From contig JBAXTE010000007.1 in assembly GCA_037130365.1 (NCBI GenBank), forward strand, positions 1 through 64,000: DNA of 64,000 bases. Direction: 5' to 3'. The position numbers were made by a program, and so were the translations under genes. The notes below the pieces were generated by a model. It saw nothing but the letters and a program-made list of their open reading frames with translations, was not told where the DNA came from and made no database searches. This DNA comes from JBAXTE01 sp037130365. GTDB lineage: Bacteria; Bacteroidota; Bacteroidia; Bacteroidales; WCHB1-69. Of the stretch, positions 57,274-64,000 are shown piece by piece (position 1 is the stretch's first letter; each line of letters opens with the position of its first letter).

Positions 57274-57888
57274 TTATGGTTGTTTTACATTTTGAAATTT
57301 AGCACGATGCTTTTTCTTCAACAGTTTATATACAATTGTTTGATTATAATCAGGAATATAAAGATTATTTGGTAGTAGCGGTTTATATTCAATCAAGCGG
57401 TCACAAATTGCTAAGTTTGTATCTAATAACAAAAGCGAAAAACCTGAAATTTCAGCACAAATGGAGCCATAATTGCAGTTTTTGCCCCCAACACGTGGAG
57501 AATAGTAAACATAATAGGTTTCGATAGAATCGCTTTGCATGGTTACGATTAATGTTGCTTTTTTGCAAAGAATTCCAGCAATGGCTAGAGTATCGTTATC
57601 GTTAAAAATCGTCTTTACTTTTTTGATTCTCTTTTTTAATGTTGCATTTTCTTCTTTTTCGGTAGTGATTGTGGTATCGTTATCTTTTTTAAAATAGTTC
57701 ATCCTTTTTTTATAATCGGTTAATCCCCATTCCCACCGATAAATACCTGGAGCATACCAAATTGTATCATACGTGATAGGTTTGTTTTTTTGAAAATGTT
57801 CAAAAATAAGGCACCCCGAAGAGAGCGAATCTTGTGCAAATACCGCTCCCGAGCAAACAACAAATAAAATTAGGATGATTTTTTTCAT
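57274..57888 (-). CDS. Exported protein of unknown function
   Basis: The 204-aa product has a signal peptide ending VFAQ. The mature part is a beta-rich domain with conserved-looking Cys (SSGC, GILC, KNC, SIC). It contains TYDTIWYAPGIYRWEW, similar in style to small secreted Bacteroidota proteins of the DUF4412 type. I do not recognise it. It lies between the radical SAM gene (16 bp upstream) and the DUF6873-like gene, so the three may be one transcript. Confidence 0.65.
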   Translation of the reverse strand: MKKIILILFVVCSGAVFAQDSLSSGCLIFEHFQKNKPITYDTIWYAPGIYRWEWGLTDYKKRMNYFKKDNDTTITTEKEENATLKKRIKKVKTIFNDNDTLAIAGILCKKATLIVTMQSDSIETYYVYYSPRVGGKNCNYGSICAEISGFSLLLLDTNLAICDRLIEYKPLLPNNLYIPDYNQTIVYKLLKKKHRAKFQNVKQP

Positions 57889-57903
57889 AGTGTATTTATT
57901 AAT

Positions 57904-58917
57904 CTAAAGAGTATCAATAATATAACTTCCTTTTTGAACATGAACATCTTGGATAAATTGAACTGATATAAAACTAATTTCTAATTCTTTTTTATTCTCC
58001 CCACCAAATCCAATGGCATGATTTATTTCTGATGGATTAACAGTGATTTTTAGTGTTGAATCTTTGTCTGCAGGAATTTTTTTGAATCTATTTTTCCAGA
58101 TTCTGCTCAACACTAATTCTCTAAAATTTGGGTGATAAGGACCTGCTATCAACTCTTCTCCAGAATTAAATCCTTCGGAAGGATGTAAACCCACTTTAAG
58201 AATGGTGATTTTGTGTTTTTCGAAAAGTTCATAAATTGGCGCCGTTTGATTTATAGCTTCTTCTAACGACAATGGAATATATTTTCCTTGCAGAAATTGA
58301 GTTTCTAAATCGGTGTTTTTTATCACCAACAATGGATAAATTCGAGTTTCGTGAGCGCCTATTTCTATGATTTTTTGAGCCGTTTTTAATGCGGTTTCTG
58401 CATTGTCCGATGGAAGTCCGACCATCATTTGAAGTCCAAGTGTAAATCCATGTTTTAAAATCAACGATGAGGCTTGAATGACATCTTCAGCGGTATGACC
58501 ACGTTGAGCTGCTTTGAGCACCTTGTTATTCAGAGATTGAGCTCCCAGTTCGATGCTTCTAACACCGTATTTTTTTAGTTGAAGCAAAATTTCTTCGGAA
58601 ATCGCATCCGGACGAGTAGAAATACGTATAGATTGCACTCGATTGGATTCCAAAAATGGAGCCGCTGCAGTCAAATATGTTTGTTGAATTTCTGCTGGAA
58701 TTCCTGTAAAATTACCTCCAAAAAATGCAATTTCTACCACACAATCAACCGTTGGAATGGTGGTTAACCACTGCTCAATTTGCGACTGAATGTCGGATGC
58801 AGAAGGGTGTGTATTTGTTGAGGTGATGGTTTTTTGGTTACAAAAGATGCACCGAAATGGACACCCAAAATCGGGGATAAAAATTGGAATATGAAAATGG
58901 CGTATTTTGGTTTTCAT
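57904..58917 (-). CDS. Radical SAM protein, Elp3/YhcC-like
   Basis: The 337-aa product has the radical SAM motif CPFRCIFCNQ (CxxxCxxC) near residue 19, then GGNFTG, a second SAM-binding strand IRISTRPDAI and GAQSLNNKVLKAAQRGHT. The pattern matches Elp3-like/YhcC-type radical SAM proteins without the acetyltransferase domain. The substrate is unknown; a tRNA-related role is possible by family. It heads the run that continues through 57274 and 56571. Confidence 0.85.
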   Translation of the reverse strand: MKTKIRHFHIPIFIPDFGCPFRCIFCNQKTITSTNTHPSASDIQSQIEQWLTTIPTVDCVVEIAFFGGNFTGIPAEIQQTYLTAAAPFLESNRVQSIRISTRPDAISEEILLQLKKYGVRSIELGAQSLNNKVLKAAQRGHTAEDVIQASSLILKHGFTLGLQMMVGLPSDNAETALKTAQKIIEIGAHETRIYPLLVIKNTDLETQFLQGKYIPLSLEEAINQTAPIYELFEKHKITILKVGLHPSEGFNSGEELIAGPYHPNFRELVLSRIWKNRFKKIPADKDSTLKITVNPSEINHAIGFGGENKKELEISFISVQFIQDVHVQKGSYIIDTL

Positions 58918-59005
58918 TGTAGGATTTCTAGAAAACGATAAAGGTTGAAATTGTAATTATTTTTCTAAGAAATCGATTACTTCGGCTTTCAATTTTGGTA
59001 AATGA

Positions 59006-59305
59006 TTATCCATAAATGATTTGCTTCGTTGAATCAATTGAACTTCTTAAATATGGATTTTTCACCGCTTTTTCTTCTAATAAATCCACTTCATGCTTTA
59101 GCGTTTTTTCTAATGCTTTTTTTAATTCAAAGTAATTATTTGCATAGTTGTATAAGTCAACATCCAGAAAATCAACAATAAAATCAATATCACTATTTTT
59201 ATTAAACTTCTCGGTTAAAACAGAACCAAAAACAAATAGAGTGCGAACTTTATGAGATTCACAAATTTTAGAAATACTGTTTGTGTTTTTGGTTATTATG
59301 TTCAT
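59006..59305 (-). CDS. MNT-type minimal nucleotidyltransferase
   Basis: The 99-aa product has the nucleotidyltransferase motif FGSVLTEKFNKNSDIDFIVDF (GS then DxD) and the short length of MNT/MntA-like proteins. These are often antitoxins that AMPylate a HEPN toxin. A HEPN partner would be expected beside it, but none is visible; only an 18-codon ORF overlaps its end (58957-59013). It is either an orphan or the last part of a decayed pair. Confidence 0.8.
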   Translation of the reverse strand: MNIITKNTNSISKICESHKVRTLFVFGSVLTEKFNKNSDIDFIVDFLDVDLYNYANNYFELKKALEKTLKHEVDLLEEKAVKNPYLRSSIDSTKQIIYG

Positions 59306-59331
59306 AATACAAATATACTAAATTTTAAGCA

Positions 59332-59820
59332 CTATAAATCCATCTCTTTCACCTTAAAATCTGCGGTAATAGGAAATCCAATATCCATTACTTCCACTTC
59401 GTTGTCGGGATGTTTTACATATATTTTTGTAATTACAAAATAGCCCCAAAGCGTGCCTTTATCAACGGATGGACTTTTTATCGCTTTATCGCAGCTATCG
59501 AGTTTGTTGAGGGTTTTCACATTTTCGTTATTAATCGATTCAAGAACCGTCGTGTCTCCTTCGTCTGTGGCAACGGCATATTGCTGACCCAACATTTCGG
59601 CTTTATTTTGCAACGATTGTTGATATAAAAACAAATATGTTGCAGGTGAAAGAGTGTCAATATCTTGAATTACAATACTATCCACAATATCTGCTTTTCC
59701 TTTATTCGCTTCCATATATTGGGTAATCGACTTTAGAAGCTTCTTTTCTAATTTTTCTTTAGGAGAAGAGCAGGCTACAAAACCTATTAATATCAACATA
59801 AAATAGATCAACTTTTTCAT
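59332..59820 (-). CDS. Lipoprotein, unknown function
   Basis: I start at MKKLIYFML (59820) so that the lipobox GFVAC is in place; the longer frame from 59850 overlaps the OmpA gene's end. The 162-aa product is helical and charged, with no known domain. Its start lies 1 bp below the OmpA-family gene stop, so the two are coupled. A helper role for the OmpA lipoprotein is possible. Confidence 0.72.
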   Translation of the reverse strand: MKKLIYFMLILIGFVACSSPKEKLEKKLLKSITQYMEANKGKADIVDSIVIQDIDTLSPATYLFLYQQSLQNKAEMLGQQYAVATDEGDTTVLESINNENVKTLNKLDSCDKAIKSPSVDKGTLWGYFVITKIYVKHPDNEVEVMDIGFPITADFKVKEMDL

Positions 59821-59821
59821 A

Positions 59822-60844
59822 TTATTCCAAGATTTTAAAGAGTTCGTCAAGTTTTGGAGTGAGGATTATTTCTGTTCTACGATTTTTAGCTCGAGCTTCT
59901 TTTGTTTTAGCTTCGTCAACAGGTAAATATTGACCTCTTCCAGATGCCGTTAATCGTTTTGCATCAATTTTTCCACTTTTTAATAGGGTTTTCAACACCG
60001 TGGTAGCGCGCATGACACTTAAATCCCAATTGTCTTTTATTTGACCAGTGTTTCCATTGTATGCAACATCATCGGTATGACCTTCAATCATGATATTGAT
60101 GTCCGGATCTTGTTCTAAAATTTTGGCAAGGTCTACAAGGGCTGCTTCTCCACGAGGGTCAATTTGAAAGCTCCCACTAGCAAAAAGAAGTTTTTCGTCC
60201 ATAGAAATGTACACTTTTCCATTCTTTTGATACACGTTCAATCCGTTATTTTGATAACCCATTAATGCATTCGCGACCTTTGTTTTTAAAGCCTTAACTG
60301 CGGCATCTTTTTGGTCTAGAATAGCTTGAAGTTCTGTTAATTTAGCCTCTTTTTTCCCTAATTCATCATTTAAAATGGTGAATTCTGCCTTGCGTTTTGC
60401 TAAATCTGCCTCTAACGTTTTTTGTAAATCCTCACGTTTTTGAAGGTCTTCTTGTAGTTTTTGAATGTTTGTTAGAATCTTTTGAATCTCATCTTTATTG
60501 CCAGCAGAAAGTTTCTCGTTAGACAATAGCATATCGTCGTATGAAGTTTTCATTTGAGTATAACCTTCACTCATTGAGCGCACTAGGTTTCCCAACGTTA
60601 GCGTATCTTGTTTAAGAGACGATACTTGCTTCCGTAATTGCTCGATTTGCGAAGTGGTTTCCGTGATTTTATTTGTCAAATCAATGTTAGACGTTTTTAT
60701 TTTGCTCATCTCTGTTTCGCAATCATTGCGTTTAACTTCTAATTCTTGATATTTCTGTTGCGATACACAACTGGCTAATGTCAAGATTACTATAGAAATT
60801 ACATAGATTTTAAGGGTTCCTTTTGAATACAGGCTTTTCTTCAT
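59822..60844 (-). CDS. OmpA-family lipoprotein with long coiled coil
   Basis: The 340-aa product has a lipobox ending LASC, a coiled coil at about residues 30-200 (heptad pattern, many E, K, L, Q), and an OmpA-like peptidoglycan-binding domain at about 220-335. The OmpA motifs are IEGHTDDVAYNG, NWDLSVMRATTVLKTLL, SGRGQYLPVD and KNRRTEIIL. It would link outer membrane and peptidoglycan. The coiled coil may give it a spacer length. It is followed at once by the lipoprotein gene. Confidence 0.9.
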   Translation of the reverse strand: MKKSLYSKGTLKIYVISIVILTLASCVSQQKYQELEVKRNDCETEMSKIKTSNIDLTNKITETTSQIEQLRKQVSSLKQDTLTLGNLVRSMSEGYTQMKTSYDDMLLSNEKLSAGNKDEIQKILTNIQKLQEDLQKREDLQKTLEADLAKRKAEFTILNDELGKKEAKLTELQAILDQKDAAVKALKTKVANALMGYQNNGLNVYQKNGKVYISMDEKLLFASGSFQIDPRGEAALVDLAKILEQDPDINIMIEGHTDDVAYNGNTGQIKDNWDLSVMRATTVLKTLLKSGKIDAKRLTASGRGQYLPVDEAKTKEARAKNRRTEIILTPKLDELFKILE

Positions 60845-60918
60845 ATTTCAAACGTTTAATAAAATGTTGAGTTGATATTTGAACCAAAAATAAATAAAAA
60901 AAACGAATAATTTGAGAT

Positions 60919-61407
60919 TTATTCATAAAGAGTGTCTTGCTCTTTTAAAAACAGACCGTTTGTAGAAAAAAACAAGCTTTTAAACAAATCCTTGCTTTTT
61001 CTTTTTAAATGAATCACTACCACATAACTAGGTTCATTTTTAGATTCTAATAATGCTTTGAATATTTTGAATTTGGGGTAATTTTTTTTTAGATATTGCT
61101 TAAGTTCTTTTGGGAGTTCTTTTTTATCTATTGGATATTGTGTTACCACCCAGTAGCCTCCTTCGGTGATTTTTACGGATGCGGTGCTGTTTTCTGTTTT
61201 AAAAACTGCAATATAATAACTTGGTATTTTCAGCCATTGTTCTGTTTTTATTTCAGGATACAAATCAGAAAACGTTTTAGCTACAAAATGAGGAATTTGA
61301 TTTTTCGAAATAGTATCTTGAGCATTTATTATATTTATCATTGCAATGGTTAAGCACCCTGCTATTATCAGACGTATTGTGATGTGGGCTTTTGAAAATA
61401 TTGCCAT
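60919..61407 (-). CDS. PepSY-like (BLIP-like) exported protein
   Basis: The 162-aa product has a signal peptide ending INAQ. The rest shows the PepSY-like/PF11396 pattern, with VAKTFSDLYPEIKTEQWLKIPSYYIAVF and LPKELKQYLKKNYPKFKIFKALLE. Such proteins are common small periplasmic proteins in Bacteroidota, with no enzyme function known. It is 74 bp upstream of the OmpA gene on the same strand. Confidence 0.75.
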   Translation of the reverse strand: MAIFSKAHITIRLIIAGCLTIAMINIINAQDTISKNQIPHFVAKTFSDLYPEIKTEQWLKIPSYYIAVFKTENSTASVKITEGGYWVVTQYPIDKKELPKELKQYLKKNYPKFKIFKALLESKNEPSYVVVIHLKRKSKDLFKSLFFSTNGLFLKEQDTLYE

Positions 61408-61563
61408 TTACGATTCTTGTTTTTCTATTAACTAGTTAGCAAATATACTGATTTGATTCATTGTTGTCCGATAAGTTTTCAATTTTTTCAGCCCCGTTAT
61501 CACTTAGAGGAAAAATATTGAACATTTAACATGGTTGTGTTTTAGAATATTGTCGACTCTTCT

Positions 61564-61703
61564 AGCCCATAGGGCTTAAATATCAATAAAAAAATCACTA
61601 TCCAAAAAGACTGTTTGCCCTTAGGGCATTAACCCTTTTTGATAAATATGGTTAATTTCCTACGGGAAATTCAAAACAGAAGGATAGATTTTTTTATTGA
61701 TAT
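61564..61703. repeat. Cluster of small hairpins inside an imperfect inverted repeat
   Basis: The 517-bp gap (61408-61924) has no gene. It holds three successive hairpins with short loops: AGCCC-ATA-GGGCT (61564-61576), TGCCC-TTA-GGGCA (61616-61628) and AATTTCC-TACG-GGAAATT (61654-61671). An imperfect inverted repeat of about 22 bases (61580-61603 with 61682-61703) flanks the latter two. A nearby TTCGACAAGCTTAGTTCGG stretch (from about 61713) looks like the interspersed repeats common in Bacteroidota genomes. It could be a MITE-like element or a structured RNA. Confidence 0.6.
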
Positions 61704-61924
61704 AAATGACAATTCGACAAGCTTAGTTCGGCAAGCTCACTACATCGCATCGCCATACGGGCAAGAAATACAGCAAACTATTTAAGTAAAAGTTTTTCCA
61801 CATTGTTTTAAAACACAACCTTTAATGTTAATCAATAGATATTCAATGCTCCCCGAAATTTATCCCGCAACAGTTGGAGGGGATTTGGGGCAAATGCATT
61901 GAAAATCATATCTAAATTTCAAAT

Positions 61925-62524
61925 TCATAAAGTAGAACTTTTCAAACTGATAATTTTATCTTTGCATGTTTCTATAATCTGCGGAAAAAACTGATTAAAA
62001 TCATCTCTAAAATCTTGTTCAAATTGTTTTAAATCCAGAAATGCCTCATCAAATTTATTTTTGAACTTAGCTCGTTTTGATAACCCCAACAGCGATCGTT
62101 CAATTCCATAATCGGTTGCATAATGAGAGAGCCAATCGTGCGTTTTCATGTGCTCGAATCGGAGAAGTAGCTTTTCTGGGAACAAGTCTTTAAACAAATC
62201 TAATTGATTGTAAGTTTTAGTGGCAAAGGTCGATAAAGGCTCATTGCTGTATAAATTCCAATCGGTTGCTAATAGATAATCGTAAAAAACATCGATTACC
62301 ACTGGGGTATATTTACCATGTTTTTTGGCAATTCGTGCTTTACTTTTTATTACAAATGGGTGATTATCTGTATAATCATCAATAAACCGATGCAATAACA
62401 CCCCGTTTTGTATGGCTTTCGGATATTTTTCGTATCGTTTTCCCAACGAAAAATCGGCTAAATAGTTTCCAACAAGAAGATGTTCTTGTTCAAACGATAG
62501 ATAAAAATGTCCTAAATGATTCAT
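61925..62524 (-). CDS. acpH: ACP phosphodiesterase (DUF479 family)
   Basis: The 199-aa product matches acyl-carrier-protein phosphodiesterase, which removes phosphopantetheine from ACP. It starts MNHLGHFYLSF, has LVGNYLADFSLGKRYEKYP, then LLHRFIDDYTDNHP and VVIDVFYDYLLATDW, all usual in this HD-related family. Length is normal. It stands alone. Confidence 0.87.
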   Translation of the reverse strand: MNHLGHFYLSFEQEHLLVGNYLADFSLGKRYEKYPKAIQNGVLLHRFIDDYTDNHPFVIKSKARIAKKHGKYTPVVIDVFYDYLLATDWNLYSNEPLSTFATKTYNQLDLFKDLFPEKLLLRFEHMKTHDWLSHYATDYGIERSLLGLSKRAKFKNKFDEAFLDLKQFEQDFRDDFNQFFPQIIETCKDKIISLKSSTL

Positions 62525-62567
62525 TCGTGATTTTTATAATAGAATATTTGCAGAAAAAAGTTAGTTT

Positions 62568-62942
62568 TTATAGTTTTAATGGACAGTTAGAATTAATTAT
62601 TTTAGTATGATTAAACCCATTTTTATCAAGATATTTACGAATTGAATTAGACAAAAGTATTTGATTTTGTGTCGATTCAATCCAAAGCTCTGCAAGTGCC
62701 TCTTTCGAAAAATAAAATTTAAAATGAGGTGTTAATAAGTTATCATTTATTCTAAAACTTACTTGGGAATATGGATTTGATTCATTAAATATTTGTTCAA
62801 GTGTATTGTTCGGATTAATTATCATTCGAACTTCTTTTTCATAGTCAAAACATTTTGATTTTATCGCAAATCTCTGATTATATAGTTCAACTAAAATTTT
62901 TATTTGCTCATAATTCGGCTCATTACCTTCTTTTTTGAAATG
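62568..62942 (-). pseudogene. 5'-truncated DUF2971-like remnant
   Basis: The frame is open upstream of the first ATG (62825) to an in-frame TAA at 62943-62945. Translated from there it reads KCFDYEKEVRMI, then LTPHFKFYFSKEALAELWIES and a final segment ending INSNCPLKL. This is the C-terminal half of DUF2971 proteins (YEKEVR, then a helix and an S-x-x-P-L/I-R end). The N-terminal half is missing, so this is a decayed gene. A short real protein from 62825 (85 aa) cannot be excluded. Confidence 0.6.
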
Positions 62943-63072
62943 TTAATTCAAAGATACAGCTTTCTTTCAAAAGAAGATTAAAAAATGCAGAAAAACTTCA
63001 TTTGCCTACCGCTCACTAAGGTATGAAGGTTTTACGAATTATTTTAATGATGTAATTGACAAAAGTAACAAA

Positions 63073-63750
63073 TCAACCATTCGCACTTATCAGTAGCAAC
63101 AGTTTGCGATTAATAATTTCAATCTGTTTTGCGGTTACGGTGATAATTCCGTCTTTAGCAAACTCAGTGAGAACCCTACTTACGCTTTCTCTTGACGCAT
63201 CCACCATATTACCAATTTCCTCTTGAGTTAACAGCAACGGAAACGAATCGGAGTTGTAAATATTATCGGAAAAGCTAAGTAACACATCGGCAATTTTTCC
63301 TCTTATTTGCTTTTGAGTTCTGTTTACACAGCGGTTATATGCTTCGAGTTCGCTTTGGCAAAGTTCTATCAGCACTTGATCGTTAAAATCGGGATTGGAA
63401 CGTAAAAGCATCCGAAAAAGCGAAATATCGATAAAGCAAACCTCCGAATCGTCGATGGCCGTGACAGAATACTGATTTACTTTGTCGCCAAACGTGGTGG
63501 GAAGTCCCAGGTATTTAGCTGATTTTATAATTCTTACAATTTGCTCGTGGTAAGGACCAGTGATGTGTATTTTGGCTAATCCTTTTTTTAAAAAAGCGAC
63601 ATTGGTGGAAAACATTCCTTGTTTAATAATAGAATCTCCCTTTTTAAAATTCACCGAAAGACAACTTATCGATAATTTGGAAAGTTCCTCTTCGCTCAAT
63701 TTTTGAGCTGCTAACGACTTATAAATGCACAAATTACAGTTGTTTTCCAT
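63073..63750 (-). CDS. Crp/Fnr-family transcription regulator with N-terminal Cys pair
   Basis: The 225-aa product has a cyclic-nucleotide-binding-type sensor domain (about 15-130) and a C-terminal winged helix (about 150-220). Its N-terminus carries a C5-x2-C8 pair, with C30 and C105 also present, as in Fe-S-binding FNR relatives, but the spacing is not that of E. coli FNR. The recognition helix DASRESVSRVL keeps R187, E188 and R192, equivalent to CRP R180, E181 and R185, so CRP-type TGTGA sites are expected. A perfect site of that kind lies in its own upstream region. It may sense redox or oxygen. Confidence 0.88.
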   Translation of the reverse strand: MENNCNLCIYKSLAAQKLSEEELSKLSISCLSVNFKKGDSIIKQGMFSTNVAFLKKGLAKIHITGPYHEQIVRIIKSAKYLGLPTTFGDKVNQYSVTAIDDSEVCFIDISLFRMLLRSNPDFNDQVLIELCQSELEAYNRCVNRTQKQIRGKIADVLLSFSDNIYNSDSFPLLLTQEEIGNMVDASRESVSRVLTEFAKDGIITVTAKQIEIINRKLLLLISANG

Positions 63751-63823
63751 TTTTCTGCTTGTTTTTAAAAATCAAGATTATAACCCTGCGTGGTATGAAT
63801 TGTAAATACAAAGATAATTAAAT

Positions 63824-63843
63824 AATGTGAGCCATATCACATT
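63824..63843. promoter_or_regulatory. CRP-type operator between the regulator and a divergent gene
   Basis: AATGTGA, six bases, TCACATT gives a perfect 20-bp inverted repeat with the CRP consensus TGTGA-N6-TCACA. It is centred 83 bases from the regulator's ATG and about 92 from the divergent ATG. It fits the regulator's recognition helix. Confidence 0.8.
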
Positions 63844-63925
63844 TATATTACTGTTATATCAAACCAGTAAATGGAGTATGCACTCTTTTTGTGTGTTCCT
63901 TTGTGAAATAAAAAACAACAAGAAC

Positions 63926-64000
63926 ATGGCAGAAGCATTAAATGAGCAAATCTCGCAGTTACAACTTCAGGTTGACGGACTAAAAAAGAAGATTTCTAAA
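63926..64000 (+). CDS. 5' end of a coiled-coil protein gene (cut by the window edge)
   Basis: From the ATG at 63926 the frame is open for 25 codons to the edge and reads MAEALNEQISQLQLQVDGLKKKIS-type sequence with a heptad-like hydrophobic pattern. The product cannot be named. It is divergent from the Crp/Fnr gene and shares its operator, so it is likely a direct target. Weak -7-like TTCCTTTG lies about 22 bases upstream. Confidence 0.6.
   Translation, partial: MAEALNEQISQLQLQVDGLKKKISK

Noticed and set aside
58957..59013. 18-codon ORF overlapping the end of the MNT gene
   Set aside because: Too short and without a match to HEPN; kept only as a possible leftover.
61096..61353. 85-aa plus-strand ORF
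   Set aside because: It lies wholly within the PepSY-like gene on the other strand.

Overview
The window comes from a low-GC member of the Bacteroidota. The evidence is the number of type IX secretion system (T9SS) C-terminal sorting domains (YPNP-type starts, G-x-Y-x-x-x-I/V ends), a TonB receptor, PhoD and OprO/P-type outer-membrane genes, Bacteroidota promoter signals (TTTG, spacer of about 20, TAnnTTTG), weak Shine-Dalgarno sites and many SPII lipoproteins. The order cannot be fixed from the sequence alone.

Layout. (1) 1-11237, minus strand: most of one giant surface protein, at least 3745 residues, made of about 38 Ig-like domains of about 99 residues; its C-terminus lies outside the window. 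(2) 11445-17462, plus strand: a long PurF-like amidotransferase, two small lipoproteins, a glutathionylspermidine-synthase-like ATP-grasp protein, an unknown protein and an M20 amidohydrolase. (3) 17501-23161, minus strand: a four-gene operon with a T9SS-exported Lcl-domain protein, a urea-transporter/M23-peptidase fusion, a TPR beta-barrel protein and a TPR protein. (4) 23243-26868, minus strand: a small membrane protein, a Spy/CpxP-like protein, a PqqD-like protein, an ATP-grasp ligase and a group IV PLP decarboxylase. Divergent from these (27185-31088, plus strand) are a TonB-dependent receptor of the siderophore type, a MerT-like membrane domain fused to an isochorismatase-like hydrolase, and a FISUMP lipoprotein. 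(5) 31272-39985, plus strand: a six-gene, tightly spaced operon of exported phosphatases plus a phosphate-selective porin, preceded by an 18-bp perfect palindrome. (6) 40169-42615, plus strand: gltX and a DMT transporter. (7) 42709-53560, minus strand: two very large T9SS-exported papain-like proteases and a lamin-tail-domain protein. (8) 53796-56558, plus strand: asd and selO. (9) 56571-63750, minus strand: mostly housekeeping and small envelope genes, an OmpA lipoprotein, a repeat-rich gap, a broken DUF2971 gene and a Crp/Fnr regulator. A perfect CRP-type operator separates that regulator from a divergent gene cut by the right edge.

The best candidate for an undescribed system is 23243-30391. 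On one strand it has a PqqD/ATP-grasp/decarboxylase set with no visible precursor peptide. Divergent to it are a siderophore-type TonB receptor and a MerT-hydrolase fusion. Together they could make and import a small amino-acid-derived metal ligand. This is inference from domain content and gene order. The second strongest items are the urea-transporter/M23 fusion, the papain-like proteases with an EF-hand/dockerin-like insertion between catalytic His and Asn, and the Crp autoregulation site.
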